Positions 1 to 5,873 of a DNA stretch of 7,120 bases are shown piece by piece. Origin of the DNA: an uncultured Bacillota bacterium (GTDB taxonomy: Bacteria > Bacillota > Clostridia > Peptostreptococcales > Anaerovoracaceae). How positions within the stretch are numbered: the first letter of the stretch is position 1; each line of letters starts with the position of its first letter. Location: positions 1 through 7,120 of the forward strand of contig CASEFF010000074.1 in the NCBI GenBank assembly GCA_949287115.1, given 5' to 3'. Under the pieces are notes generated by a model that was not told the DNA's origin, made no database searches, and worked only from the letters and a program-made list of their open reading frames with translations. A program made the translations under genes and the position numbers.

Positions 1-447
1 AACGTCGCCGATGCCGTGGAGAGCACGGTGGAGACGCTGAGACCGCTGGCAGGACAGAAGAACATAGAGATACAGACGGAGCTGGACAGTGATATGATGA
101 TCAGCGGGTCTGTGGACAGGTTCCGTCAGATGATGGTGAACCTGATAGAAAACGCCATAAAGTATTCCGACGAGGGCGGACACGTACTGATAAGAGCCTT
201 TTACGAGGACGGGCGCAGGATAGTGAGCGTGAAGGACGAGGGAATAGGTATAGCTCCAGAGCATCACGACCGGCTGTTCGAGAGGTTTTACCGTGTCGAC
301 AAGTCCAGATCGAAAAAGGCCGGAGGAACAGGCCTCGGACTTTCCATAGTGAAGCACATAGCGGTGCTGTTGGGAGCGGGACTGAAGGTGGAGAGCCGCG
401 TCGGAGAGGGTTCCGAGTTTTTTGTCATATTCGAGAAGGAGGAGTAA
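1..447 (+). CDS. Sensor histidine kinase, C-terminal part (5' end outside window)
   Basis: The reading frame is open from base 1, so only the last 148 residues are visible. They form a complete HATPase_c domain, which binds ATP and phosphorylates the conserved histidine of the (missing) dimerisation domain. Visible motifs, numbered from base 1: N box NLIENAIKYS (47-56), G1 box DEGIGI (79-84), F box around F93 with ERFYR, and G2 box GGTGLGLS (108-115). The motif spelling and the short tail ending EKEE resemble the PhoR/ResE/WalK-like kinases of Gram-positive bacteria. The GTG at 16 is an internal codon, not the start. The upstream part should hold the HisKA helix pair and a membrane-anchored sensor; a response regulator gene probably lies further upstream. 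The antiporter gene starts 33 bases after the stop with no terminator between, so the two are probably cotranscribed. The family is certain; the stimulus cannot be read from this fragment. Confidence 0.93.
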   Translation, partial: NVADAVESTVETLRPLAGQKNIEIQTELDSDMMISGSVDRFRQMMVNLIENAIKYSDEGGHVLIRAFYEDGRRIVSVKDEGIGIAPEHHDRLFERFYRVDKSRSKKAGGTGLGLSIVKHIAVLLGAGLKVESRVGEGSEFFVIFEKEE

Positions 448-480
448 GCTATAGCGAAGTAAGCAGAAAGGAGTAGCCGG

Positions 481-2793
481 TTGCATCTTGATTATCTGAT
501 TTCCGATCTTGCGCTGATACTGATATCAGCAGGCGTTGTAACGTTGATATTTAAAAAGGTGAAACTGCCGATAGTACTGGGATACATAGTGGCGGGCTTT
601 CTCATAAGCCCGTATTTCACATACCTGCCTACGGTAGTCGAGTCGGACGATATACATGTATGGGCAAACATCGGAGTCGTCTTCCTGATGTTCGGCCTCG
701 GTCTGGAGTTCAGCTTCAAAAAGCTGGCTACAGTCGGAGGCAGTGCCTTCATAATAGCCATAACGGTCATGGGAGCCATGGTGCTGATAGGCACGGGAGT
801 GGGATATCTCCTCGGCTGGGACAAGATGGACTGCGTCTTCCTCGGCTGTATGATATCCATGTCGTCCACCATGATAATCCTTAAGGCTTACGAGGAATAT
901 GATCTCAAACGTGAAAAGTTCGCCCAGCTCATACTGGGCACACTCGTCATAGAGGATATAGTGGGTATAATGATGATGATAGTGCTGACGACCGTGTCGG
1001 TCAGCCAGAACGTGTCGGGAGCCGCCATGTTTGGCGAGATCGGCATGATGCTCATGTATCTGGTGATATGGCTGCTTCTGGGGATATATCTCATACCGAC
1101 GCTGTTAAAGCGTGCGTCTAAGCTGATGAACGACGAGATGATGCTGATAGTGTCCCTTGCCATATGTCTCGGCATGGTGGTCATAGCCAATTTCATCGGA
1201 TTTTCCGAGGCGCTGGGAGCGTTTATGGCGGGCTCCATACTGGCGGGGACGGTCAGAGCGGGCTACATAGAAAGGCTCGTGAAACCGATAAAGGACCTTT
1301 TCGGAGCCATATTCTTCGTATCGGTGGGCATGATGATAGATCCTCATCTGCTGGTGGAATACATAGGACCGATACTCATCATAACGGTAGTGACGATATT
1401 CGGTCAGATGACCTTTGCAACCATCGGCATACTGCTTTCGGGACAGTCCCTAAACACAGCCATAAGGGGCGGATTCAGCATGGTGCAGATAGGTGAGTTC
1501 TCGTTTATCATCGCCACTTTGGGAACGGGCCTCGGTGTCATAAGCGAGTTTCTCTATCCCGTTGTGGTCTGTGTGTCTGTCATAACGACGTTCACGACGC
1601 CGGTGTTCATAAAGAACTCCGAGAAGGTGTTCAGGCTGATAGACGATAAGATGCCGGACGGCCTGTGGGTTTTCATAAAGAGGAACACGTCGGAGAACAG
1701 GAGCAGCAAGGACAGAGACGAGGACTGGGCGGAATACATGAAGCGGGTACTGTTCCGTACCGTACTGTGCTCCATAGTGCTGTACATAATATACTGGCTG
1801 GGAACGAGCCGCCTTGGTGACATAGTTGCGCGTTACCTCAATTCCGATCTGCTGGTGGATATAGTGACAGCAGTCATAATATGTGCGGTGATGGTGCCTT
1901 TCGTCAGCATGATGCACGGGAGGAACGATGTGCTGTTTTCGAAACTGTGGCTGAAACAGCGTTCCAACAGGCTGCCGCTGCTGACCCTCAGGGCTGCACG
2001 TGTGCTGATAGCCGGGTGTTTCGTCGCTCTGGTGCTGAGAAAGATATTCAACATACCGTTCATAATACTGTTCCTCATCGCTCTTGCCTACGTGATACTG
2101 ATAGTGAGATCCGAGTACATAAAAGGCATGACCATAAATATGGAGATGCACTTCATGGGTAACTTCTCGGAAAGAACGCTGGCGAGGCAGAAGAAGGAAA
2201 GAGGAGAAAAGGGCGATTATCACTGGCTCAATGAAAAACTGTTCGTCGCGGAGTTTCAGGTAACAGACGAAGTGGAAAACAAGACCATATTTGATTTTAC
2301 CAATCACAGGAGTTTCAGGGTAACGATAATAAAGATAATAAGAGGAGAAAAGATCATAAACCTTCCTACTGCCGACGAAAAGGTAATGGAGGGAGATATA
2401 CTCCATATGCTGGGAACGGAAGCGGAGATAGATGCATGTACCATGCTGCTGGAAAAGGCCGAGTGGATAGAATACACCGACAGGGATGACATGATCCTGA
2501 AGGATTATATATACGGACAGCCGTTCTACGGCATAGAGGCGGAAAAACAGCTCATATGCTGCCCAATAAAGATAGAAGCCAAATCGGAGTTCAGCAGGAA
2601 ATCCATAAAGAATTCCAAGATGAGGCAGAAATACAGGGGCACCATAATAGGCATAGAGAGGGGAGATCTCACCATAATAAAGCCTAACGTGGAGACCATA
2701 ATACAGCCGGGAGACATGATATGGGTGCTTGGAGGAAAGTACATGGCCGACTCTCTCGTCAAGGGCAAAGTGCTGGATGAGCCCGATCTATAG
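481..2793 (+). CDS. CPA2 (Kef-type) cation:proton antiporter with two C-terminal RCK_C-like domains
   Basis: A 770-residue integral membrane antiporter that should exchange K+ or Na+ for protons across the cytoplasmic membrane. The TTG start is supported by AAAGGAG at 467-473 with 7-base spacing. Residues about 5-378 are the Na+/H+ exchanger domain: KLPIVLGYIVAGFLISP (28-44), SMSSTMIILK in the unwound-helix region (126-135), the ion-site acidic pair E158-D159 in VIEDIVGI, and GEFSFI (338-343), all typical of Kef-like CPA2 proteins. A charged linker (about 400-422) leads to further hydrophobic helices (about 424-440, 459-477, 505-543), which the core family lacks. The cytoplasmic end has two RCK_C/TrkA_C-like beta-rich modules, about 583-660 and 690-765, ending in the typical GD-hhhhhG pattern (GDILHMLG, GDMIWVLG). 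No Rossmann GxGxxG nucleotide-binding RCK_N/KTN domain is visible, so gating by NAD(H) or glutathione adducts as in KefC is unlikely; a small ligand is more plausible. The ion specificity is unknown. Confidence 0.93.
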   Translation: MHLDYLISDLALILISAGVVTLIFKKVKLPIVLGYIVAGFLISPYFTYLPTVVESDDIHVWANIGVVFLMFGLGLEFSFKKLATVGGSAFIIAITVMGAMVLIGTGVGYLLGWDKMDCVFLGCMISMSSTMIILKAYEEYDLKREKFAQLILGTLVIEDIVGIMMMIVLTTVSVSQNVSGAAMFGEIGMMLMYLVIWLLLGIYLIPTLLKRASKLMNDEMMLIVSLAICLGMVVIANFIGFSEALGAFMAGSILAGTVRAGYIERLVKPIKDLFGAIFFVSVGMMIDPHLLVEYIGPILIITVVTIFGQMTFATIGILLSGQSLNTAIRGGFSMVQIGEFSFIIATLGTGLGVISEFLYPVVVCVSVITTFTTPVFIKNSEKVFRLIDDKMPDGLWVFIKRNTSENRSSKDRDEDWAEYMKRVLFRTVLCSIVLYIIYWLGTSRLGDIVARYLNSDLLVDIVTAVIICAVMVPFVSMMHGRNDVLFSKLWLKQRSNRLPLLTLRAARVLIAGCFVALVLRKIFNIPFIILFLIALAYVILIVRSEYIKGMTINMEMHFMGNFSERTLARQKKERGEKGDYHWLNEKLFVAEFQVTDEVENKTIFDFTNHRSFRVTIIKIIRGEKIINLPTADEKVMEGDILHMLGTEAEIDACTMLLEKAEWIEYTDRDDMILKDYIYGQPFYGIEAEKQLICCPIKIEAKSEFSRKSIKNSKMRQKYRGTIIGIERGDLTIIKPNVETIIQPGDMIWVLGGKYMADSLVKGKVLDEPDL

Positions 2794-2818
2794 TATGACA
2801 GCGAGATATGTAAAAGAC

Positions 2819-2857
2819 GCGCCGCATGTGGTAACATGCGGTGCGCCGGTGTTTTTT
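2819..2857 (+). terminator. Intrinsic terminator after the antiporter gene
   Basis: An 8-bp perfect stem, CCGCATGT (2822-2829) with ACATGCGG (2834-2841), closes a GGTA loop. It extends through GCG (2819-2821) and CGC (2844-2846) across a 2-base bulge. A run of six T follows at 2852-2857. On the other strand the hairpin is followed by only four U (from AAAA at 2812-2815), so it may also act weakly on the convergent ATPase operon that ends at 2882. It separates the two convergent units. Confidence 0.85.
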
Positions 2858-2881
2858 GCAGATTGTCATATGGCTCTGTGA

Positions 2882-4897
2882 TCAGAGCTTTTTCACGAAG
2901 AGGGCGCGTATGGCGTTGAGGACCGCTATGATCATCACGCCGACGTCGGCGAATATGGCCAGCCACATATTGGCTATGCCGAGAGCGCCCAGTACTAGGC
3001 AGATCAGTTTTATGCCGATGGCGAACACGATGTTCTCGTAAACTATCCTCAGGCACTTGCGCGAGATCCTTATTGCTTTGGAAATGCTCAGAGGGTCGTC
3101 GTCCATCAGCACGATGTCCGCCGCCTCTATGGCAGCGTCGGAGCCCATGGCTCCCATGGCTATGCCTATGTCCGCGCGGCTCAGAACGGGCGCATCGTTT
3201 ATGCCGTCGCCGACGAAAGCCAGCTTCGCTTTTTCGGGCTTTTGCTTCATGACTTCCTCGACTTTGTCCACTTTATCGGCAGGCAGCAGCTGGCTGTAGA
3301 CTTCGTCTATGCCGAGGTTATCGGCAACCTGTTTTGCCACGCTGTCGATATCGCCCGTGAGCATAACGGTCCTGCGCACGCCGGACGCTTTGAGGGCTTT
3401 TATGGCTTCTGCGGAAGTGGCTTTTATAACGTCGGATATGACGATATGGCCTGCGTATTTCCCGGCGATGGCCATGTGGATGACGGTGCCGATGCTGTGG
3501 CAGTCCATATACGGTATGCCGAGGCGATCCATCAGCCTGCTGTTGCCTGCGGCCACTTCGATGCCGTCGACTCTGGCGATGACACCGTTGCCGCTTATCT
3601 CACGTACGTCGGTGACGCGGCTGCGATCGATCTCTCTGCCGTATGCCCGCTGCAGGCTCTTGCTTATGGGATGTGATGATGCGCTTTCGGCCAGCGCAGC
3701 GTATTCTATGAGCTTGGCTTCGTCCATGTCGCTGTGATGTATGTCGTTCACCTCGAAAACTCCTTCGGTGAGGGTCCCCGTCTTGTCGAACATCACGATC
3801 TTCGTCTTTGAAAGGGTCTCAAGATAGTTGGAGCCTTTCACCAACACGCCGGCCTTGCTGGCGCCGCCTATCCCGGCGAAGAATGAGAGGGGGATACTGA
3901 TGACGAGAGCGCACGGGCAGGATATCACAAGGAACGTAAGAGCCCTGTATATCCACTGATCCCATTGGGCGTCCAGCCCCATGCCCATGATCCGTACGAG
4001 AGGCGGCAATACGGCCAGAGCCAGAGCAGCCGCGCAAACGACAGGCGTGTAGATGCGTGCGAACCGTGATATGAAGTTTTCCGATCTCGATTTGCGGGAG
4101 CTGGCATTCTCAACAAGATCCAGGATCTTCGATACGGTGGACTCACCGAATTCCCTCGTCGTCCTTACCTTCAAAAGTCCGGTCATGTTTACACATCCGC
4201 TGGTGATCTCATCGCCTGCCTCCACGTCACGCGGCAGGCTCTCGCCTGTCAGCGCGGACGTGTTCAGGCTTGAAGAGCCTTCGACGACGATACCGTCGAT
4301 AGGAACCTTTTCTCCCGGCTGCACGACTATGATGCTGCCGCTGACCACCTCATCGGGATCGACTTTCTCGAGCCTCCCGTCGTTTTCCACGTTGGCGTAG
4401 TCGGGCCGTATATCCATGAGCTCGCTGATGTTCCTGCGGCTCCTGCCGACCGCGTAGCTCTGGAACCATTCGCCTACCTGATAAAAGAGCATGACGGCGA
4501 TGGCTTCCGTGTAGTCGTTGCTGCGGTCGTAGAGGGCGAGGGCTATGGCTCCCACGGTGGCTATGGCCATGAGAAAGCTTTCATCAAATATCTGGCGGTT
4601 CCTGATGCCCTTGATGGCTTTTATCAGGATATCGTATCCTATTATCAGATAATCGATGAGATAAAGGGCCAGAAGGGCAAAGTATGCCGGCATCGATATC
4701 TCCGGACCGGCAAAGATTGGGATAGCCGCGGGTACGAGCTGCAATGCCAGAAGCAGCACCGTGGCTGCAAGGATGCGCCCCAGAGTTTTTTTCTGTTTTT
4801 TTGTCATATGATTGTTCTTTGTGCTGCCCCATATCAGCAGGCCTGCGGCCATTGCGATCAATACGGCGAGCAGAACGTTTACGATGATTTCCTGCAT
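2882..4897 (-). CDS. cadA: Heavy-metal-translocating P1B-type ATPase (Zn2+/Cd2+/Pb2+ exporter, CadA/ZntA type)
   Basis: A 671-residue pump that uses ATP to export soft divalent metals across the cytoplasmic membrane. The ATG start is fixed by GGAGGT (4906-4911) with 8-base spacing. Family motifs: TGES actuator loop (217-220), CPC metal motif in the membrane (327-329), phosphorylated Asp in DKTGT (371-375), HP dipeptide (409-410), and GDGINDAP hinge (563-570). E143 (in VGEWF), K630 (in GIKLICL) and D651 (in FADVGVM) match the E202, K693 and D714 ligand/counter-ion positions of ZntA, which points to P1B-2 rather than copper pumps. The usual N-terminal metal-binding domain is absent. Instead residues about 4-24 form an extra hydrophobic helix, followed by a basic stretch (NNHMTKKQKK) before the first canonical helix. 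A stand-alone metal-binding protein is encoded 30 bases upstream in the same operon and may replace the missing domain. The symbol follows family resemblance; Zn, Cd and Pb cannot be told apart from sequence alone. Confidence 0.95.
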   Translation of the reverse strand: MQEIIVNVLLAVLIAMAAGLLIWGSTKNNHMTKKQKKTLGRILAATVLLLALQLVPAAIPIFAGPEISMPAYFALLALYLIDYLIIGYDILIKAIKGIRNRQIFDESFLMAIATVGAIALALYDRSNDYTEAIAVMLFYQVGEWFQSYAVGRSRRNISELMDIRPDYANVENDGRLEKVDPDEVVSGSIIVVQPGEKVPIDGIVVEGSSSLNTSALTGESLPRDVEAGDEITSGCVNMTGLLKVRTTREFGESTVSKILDLVENASSRKSRSENFISRFARIYTPVVCAAALALAVLPPLVRIMGMGLDAQWDQWIYRALTFLVISCPCALVISIPLSFFAGIGGASKAGVLVKGSNYLETLSKTKIVMFDKTGTLTEGVFEVNDIHHSDMDEAKLIEYAALAESASSHPISKSLQRAYGREIDRSRVTDVREISGNGVIARVDGIEVAAGNSRLMDRLGIPYMDCHSIGTVIHMAIAGKYAGHIVISDVIKATSAEAIKALKASGVRRTVMLTGDIDSVAKQVADNLGIDEVYSQLLPADKVDKVEEVMKQKPEKAKLAFVGDGINDAPVLSRADIGIAMGAMGSDAAIEAADIVLMDDDPLSISKAIRISRKCLRIVYENIVFAIGIKLICLVLGALGIANMWLAIFADVGVMIIAVLNAIRALFVKKL

Positions 4898-4927
4898 GTT
4901 ATCGAACCTCCGTGCCGGTCGTGATGT

Positions 4928-5146
4928 CTAGAGATAGATCTCACAGTCGTCTTCGACTTTTTTACAGTTTTTGCGCACCTGCTGCATGACTTCGGCGGGA
5001 TCCTGTCCGTCTTCGAACTCCACGTTCATCTTAAGTGTCATGAAATTCACCGTGGCGTCCTTTACTCCCTCGGTTTTCTGAGCGGCTGTCTCCATCTTGT
5101 TGGCGCAGTTGGCGCAGTCCACTTCTATCTTATATGTCTTTTTCAT
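4928..5146 (-). CDS. Stand-alone HMA heavy-metal-binding protein (metallochaperone-like)
   Basis: A 72-residue cytoplasmic protein with the ferredoxin-like HMA fold seen in MerP, CopZ and the N-terminal domains of metal ATPases. It starts MKKTYKIEVDCANCANKM. The D10-C11-x-x-C14 motif, rather than the GMTCxxC of copper chaperones, matches the DCxxC form in Zn/Cd/Pb ATPase domains, where the Asp helps bind Zn(II). Two more cysteines, C61 and C68 near the end, could add ligands. I chose the ATG at 5146 because AAAGGAG lies 7 bases upstream (5154-5160). The longer open frame reaching 5281 would run through the promoter -10 box at 5201-5206. It is the first gene of the operon, 30 bases before the ATPase. 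It very likely supplies in trans the metal-binding domain the ATPase lacks; a buffering or scavenging role is also possible. Confidence 0.9.
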   Translation of the reverse strand: MKKTYKIEVDCANCANKMETAAQKTEGVKDATVNFMTLKMNVEFEDGQDPAEVMQQVRKNCKKVEDDCEIYL

Positions 5147-5171
5147 TTTTGTGCTCCTTTCGACGCTATTG

Positions 5172-5195
5172 ATTAAATGATTGTTTAATTGTTTA
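5172..5195. promoter_or_regulatory. Probable ArsR/SmtB-type operator over the transcription start
   Basis: Two overlapping repeat patterns lie just downstream of the -10 box: an inverted repeat ATTAAA (5172-5177) / TTTAAT (5184-5189) with a 6-base centre, and a tandem direct repeat ATTGTTTA at 5180-5187 and 5188-5195. AT-rich imperfect palindromes over the start site are where CadC/SmtB-family repressors bind their target promoters. The match to a textbook 12-2-12 operator is only partial, so the assignment rests mainly on position and on the divergent regulator gene. Confidence 0.6.
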
Positions 5196-5200
5196 TTCAT

Positions 5201-5229
5201 AGTATAAAACCAAAAGCGCGTGATGTCAA
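5201..5229 (-). promoter_or_regulatory. Sigma-A-type promoter of the HMA-ATPase operon
   Basis: On the minus strand there is a perfect -35 TTGACA (5224-5229), a 17-base spacer, and -10 TATACT (5201-5206). The predicted start is near 5194, giving a leader of about 48 bases. A near-consensus promoter fits a gene set held off by a repressor and induced by metal. The repeats at 5172-5195 lie directly over the predicted start. Confidence 0.88.
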
Positions 5230-5250
5230 TACGCTTATGAGATTTATTTT

Positions 5251-5280
5251 TGAAACAGCCCGGTGAGCCGTGGTGTTTCA
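5251..5280. repeat. Inverted repeat TGAAACA/TGTTTCA between the divergent promoters
   Basis: Perfect 7-base arms TGAAACA (5251-5257) and TGTTTCA (5274-5280) flank an inner CCCGG/CCG-t-GG stem around a TGAG loop. As RNA it would be a 12-bp hairpin with two single-base bulges. On neither strand is it followed by a T tract, so it does not look like a terminator. The arm cores TGAA and TTCA are the half-site letters typical of SmtB-family operators, and the repeat ends 6 bases before the regulator's -35 box. It may be a second operator for the regulator gene. Confidence 0.5.
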
Positions 5281-5286
5281 TATATC

Positions 5287-5315
5287 TTGCGCGTTTGACC
5301 GGATGATATTATAAT
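5287..5315 (+). promoter_or_regulatory. Probable promoter of the metal-sensor gene
   Basis: A perfect -10 TATAAT (5310-5315) is preceded, at 17 bases, by a weak -35 TTGCGC (5287-5292). The start would be near 5322, about 50 bases before the ATG. An alternative pairing is TTGACC (5295-5300) with TAGATG (5318-5323), also at 17 bases, which has the better -35 but a poorer -10. Confidence 0.62.
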
Positions 5316-5372
5316 TGTAGATGCGGGCGCATAAAAACCGCCGGTATAAGAAATTCGAAAGGGGAGATCGCC

Positions 5373-5738
5373 ATGTCAGGTGTTTTGCTGCCTCACGATC
5401 ACGGGCAGGCCATAGAGAGGGAACCGGAGAATATGCCGGGAGAAGAGGATTTTCAGATAGTTTCCGACATATTCAAACAGCTTTGCGACAGGAGCCGTAT
5501 AAGGATATTCTGGCTGCTGTGTCACTGCGAGGAATGTGTGATCAATATAGCGGCCATAGTCGGCATGACCAGCCCTGCGGTCTCGCATCATCTACGTCAG
5601 CTGAAAAGCAGCGGACTTATCGTGAGCCGAAGGGACGGGAAGGAAGTTTACTATAAGGCTGCCGATACCGAACAGGCCCAGTTACTGCATAAGATGATAG
5701 AAAAGATGATGGAAATATCGTGTCCGACTGCCGAATGA
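5373..5738 (+). CDS. ArsR/SmtB-family metal-sensing transcriptional repressor (CadC-like)
   Basis: A 121-residue winged-helix dimer that should repress the divergent metal-export operon and release DNA when it binds metal. The ATG is preceded by AAAGGGGAG (5358-5366) at 6-base spacing. The DNA-recognition helix region is TSPAVSHHLRQLKSSGLI (66-83), followed by the wing RRDGKEVYYKA (86-96). Candidate metal ligands are an unusual cluster C50-x-C52-x-x-C55 (LLCHCEEC), where ArsR and CadC carry their CVC motif, and an N-terminal H8-D9-H10 that could add ligands as the CadC N-terminus does. The last-helix zinc site of SmtB (D104, H106, H117, E120) aligns by my reading to D98, E100, K111 and E114, so its histidines are lost. 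A thiolate-rich site for Cd(II), Pb(II) or Zn(II) is the more likely sensor. A further cysteine, C117, lies near the end. The family is certain; the metal is inferred. Confidence 0.93.
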   Translation: MSGVLLPHDHGQAIEREPENMPGEEDFQIVSDIFKQLCDRSRIRIFWLLCHCEECVINIAAIVGMTSPAVSHHLRQLKSSGLIVSRRDGKEVYYKAADTEQAQLLHKMIEKMMEISCPTAE

Positions 5739-5770
5739 CGGCTGATAGTTGACGGCTGACGGCTGATGTC
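5736..5770. repeat. Phased heptamer repeat, TGACGGC family
   Basis: Five consecutive 7-base units run in exact phase: TGACGGC (5736), TGATAGT (5743), TGACGGC (5750), TGACGGC (5757), TGATGTC (5764). The first TGA is the stop codon of the regulator gene. Two inverted copies (GCCGTCA) occur beyond the terminator at 5858-5864 and 5867-5873. Short tandem heptamers of this kind resemble the STRR elements known from cyanobacteria; whether the rest of this genome carries them cannot be judged here. Confidence 0.8.
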
Positions 5771-5788
5771 GGGAACGGGAGTTTACAG

Positions 5789-5835
5789 AAAAAAACATGG
5801 CATATGCGTGATGCACGTGCCATGTTCGTTTTTTT
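5789..5835. terminator. Bidirectional intrinsic terminator between convergent genes
   Basis: A perfect 9-bp stem, AACATGGCA (5794-5802) with TGCCATGTT (5818-5826), is extended inward by a further imperfect stem to a 3-base loop. Seven A precede it (5789-5795) and seven T follow at 5829-5835, after CG. It can therefore end transcription both from the regulator gene (+) and from the CDF gene (-). Confidence 0.88.
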
Positions 5836-5857
5836 GTTTTACTGCTTTAGATCGGTT

Positions 5858-5873
5858 GCCGTCAGCGCCGTCA
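5858..5873. repeat. Inverted copies of the TGACGGC heptamer
   Basis: Two GCCGTCA units (5858-5864 and 5867-5873) are separated by GC. They are the reverse complement of the heptamers at 5736-5770, on the far side of the terminator. On the minus strand the inner unit supplies the TGA stop codon of the CDF gene (5873-5871), as the first unit of the plus-strand array does for the regulator. Confidence 0.8.

Noticed and set aside
1450..2406. A 318-codon open frame on the minus strand inside the antiporter gene
   Set aside because: It lies antisense to a well-supported gene, is rich in Tyr, His, Gln and Arg, has no family motif, and is explained by that gene's codon bias.
2526..3056. A 176-codon minus-strand open frame spanning the terminator at 2819-2857
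   Set aside because: It overlaps the ends of two convergent real genes and runs through a strong terminator hairpin; no protein features.
3242..3737. Two long plus-strand open frames inside the ATPase gene
   Set aside because: Antisense shadows over the catalytic P and N domains of the pump, with no start signals and no family resemblance.
5147..5281. N-terminal extension of the HMA protein to an upstream ATG at 5281
   Set aside because: It would include the promoter -35 and -10 and the operator as coding sequence, and the internal ATG has a perfect Shine-Dalgarno site.
5736..5873. A CRISPR-like or transposon-end structure at the heptamer repeats
   Set aside because: Units are only 7 bases with no regular spacers, and there is no transposase gene or target-site duplication; terminator plus short tandem repeat explains it.
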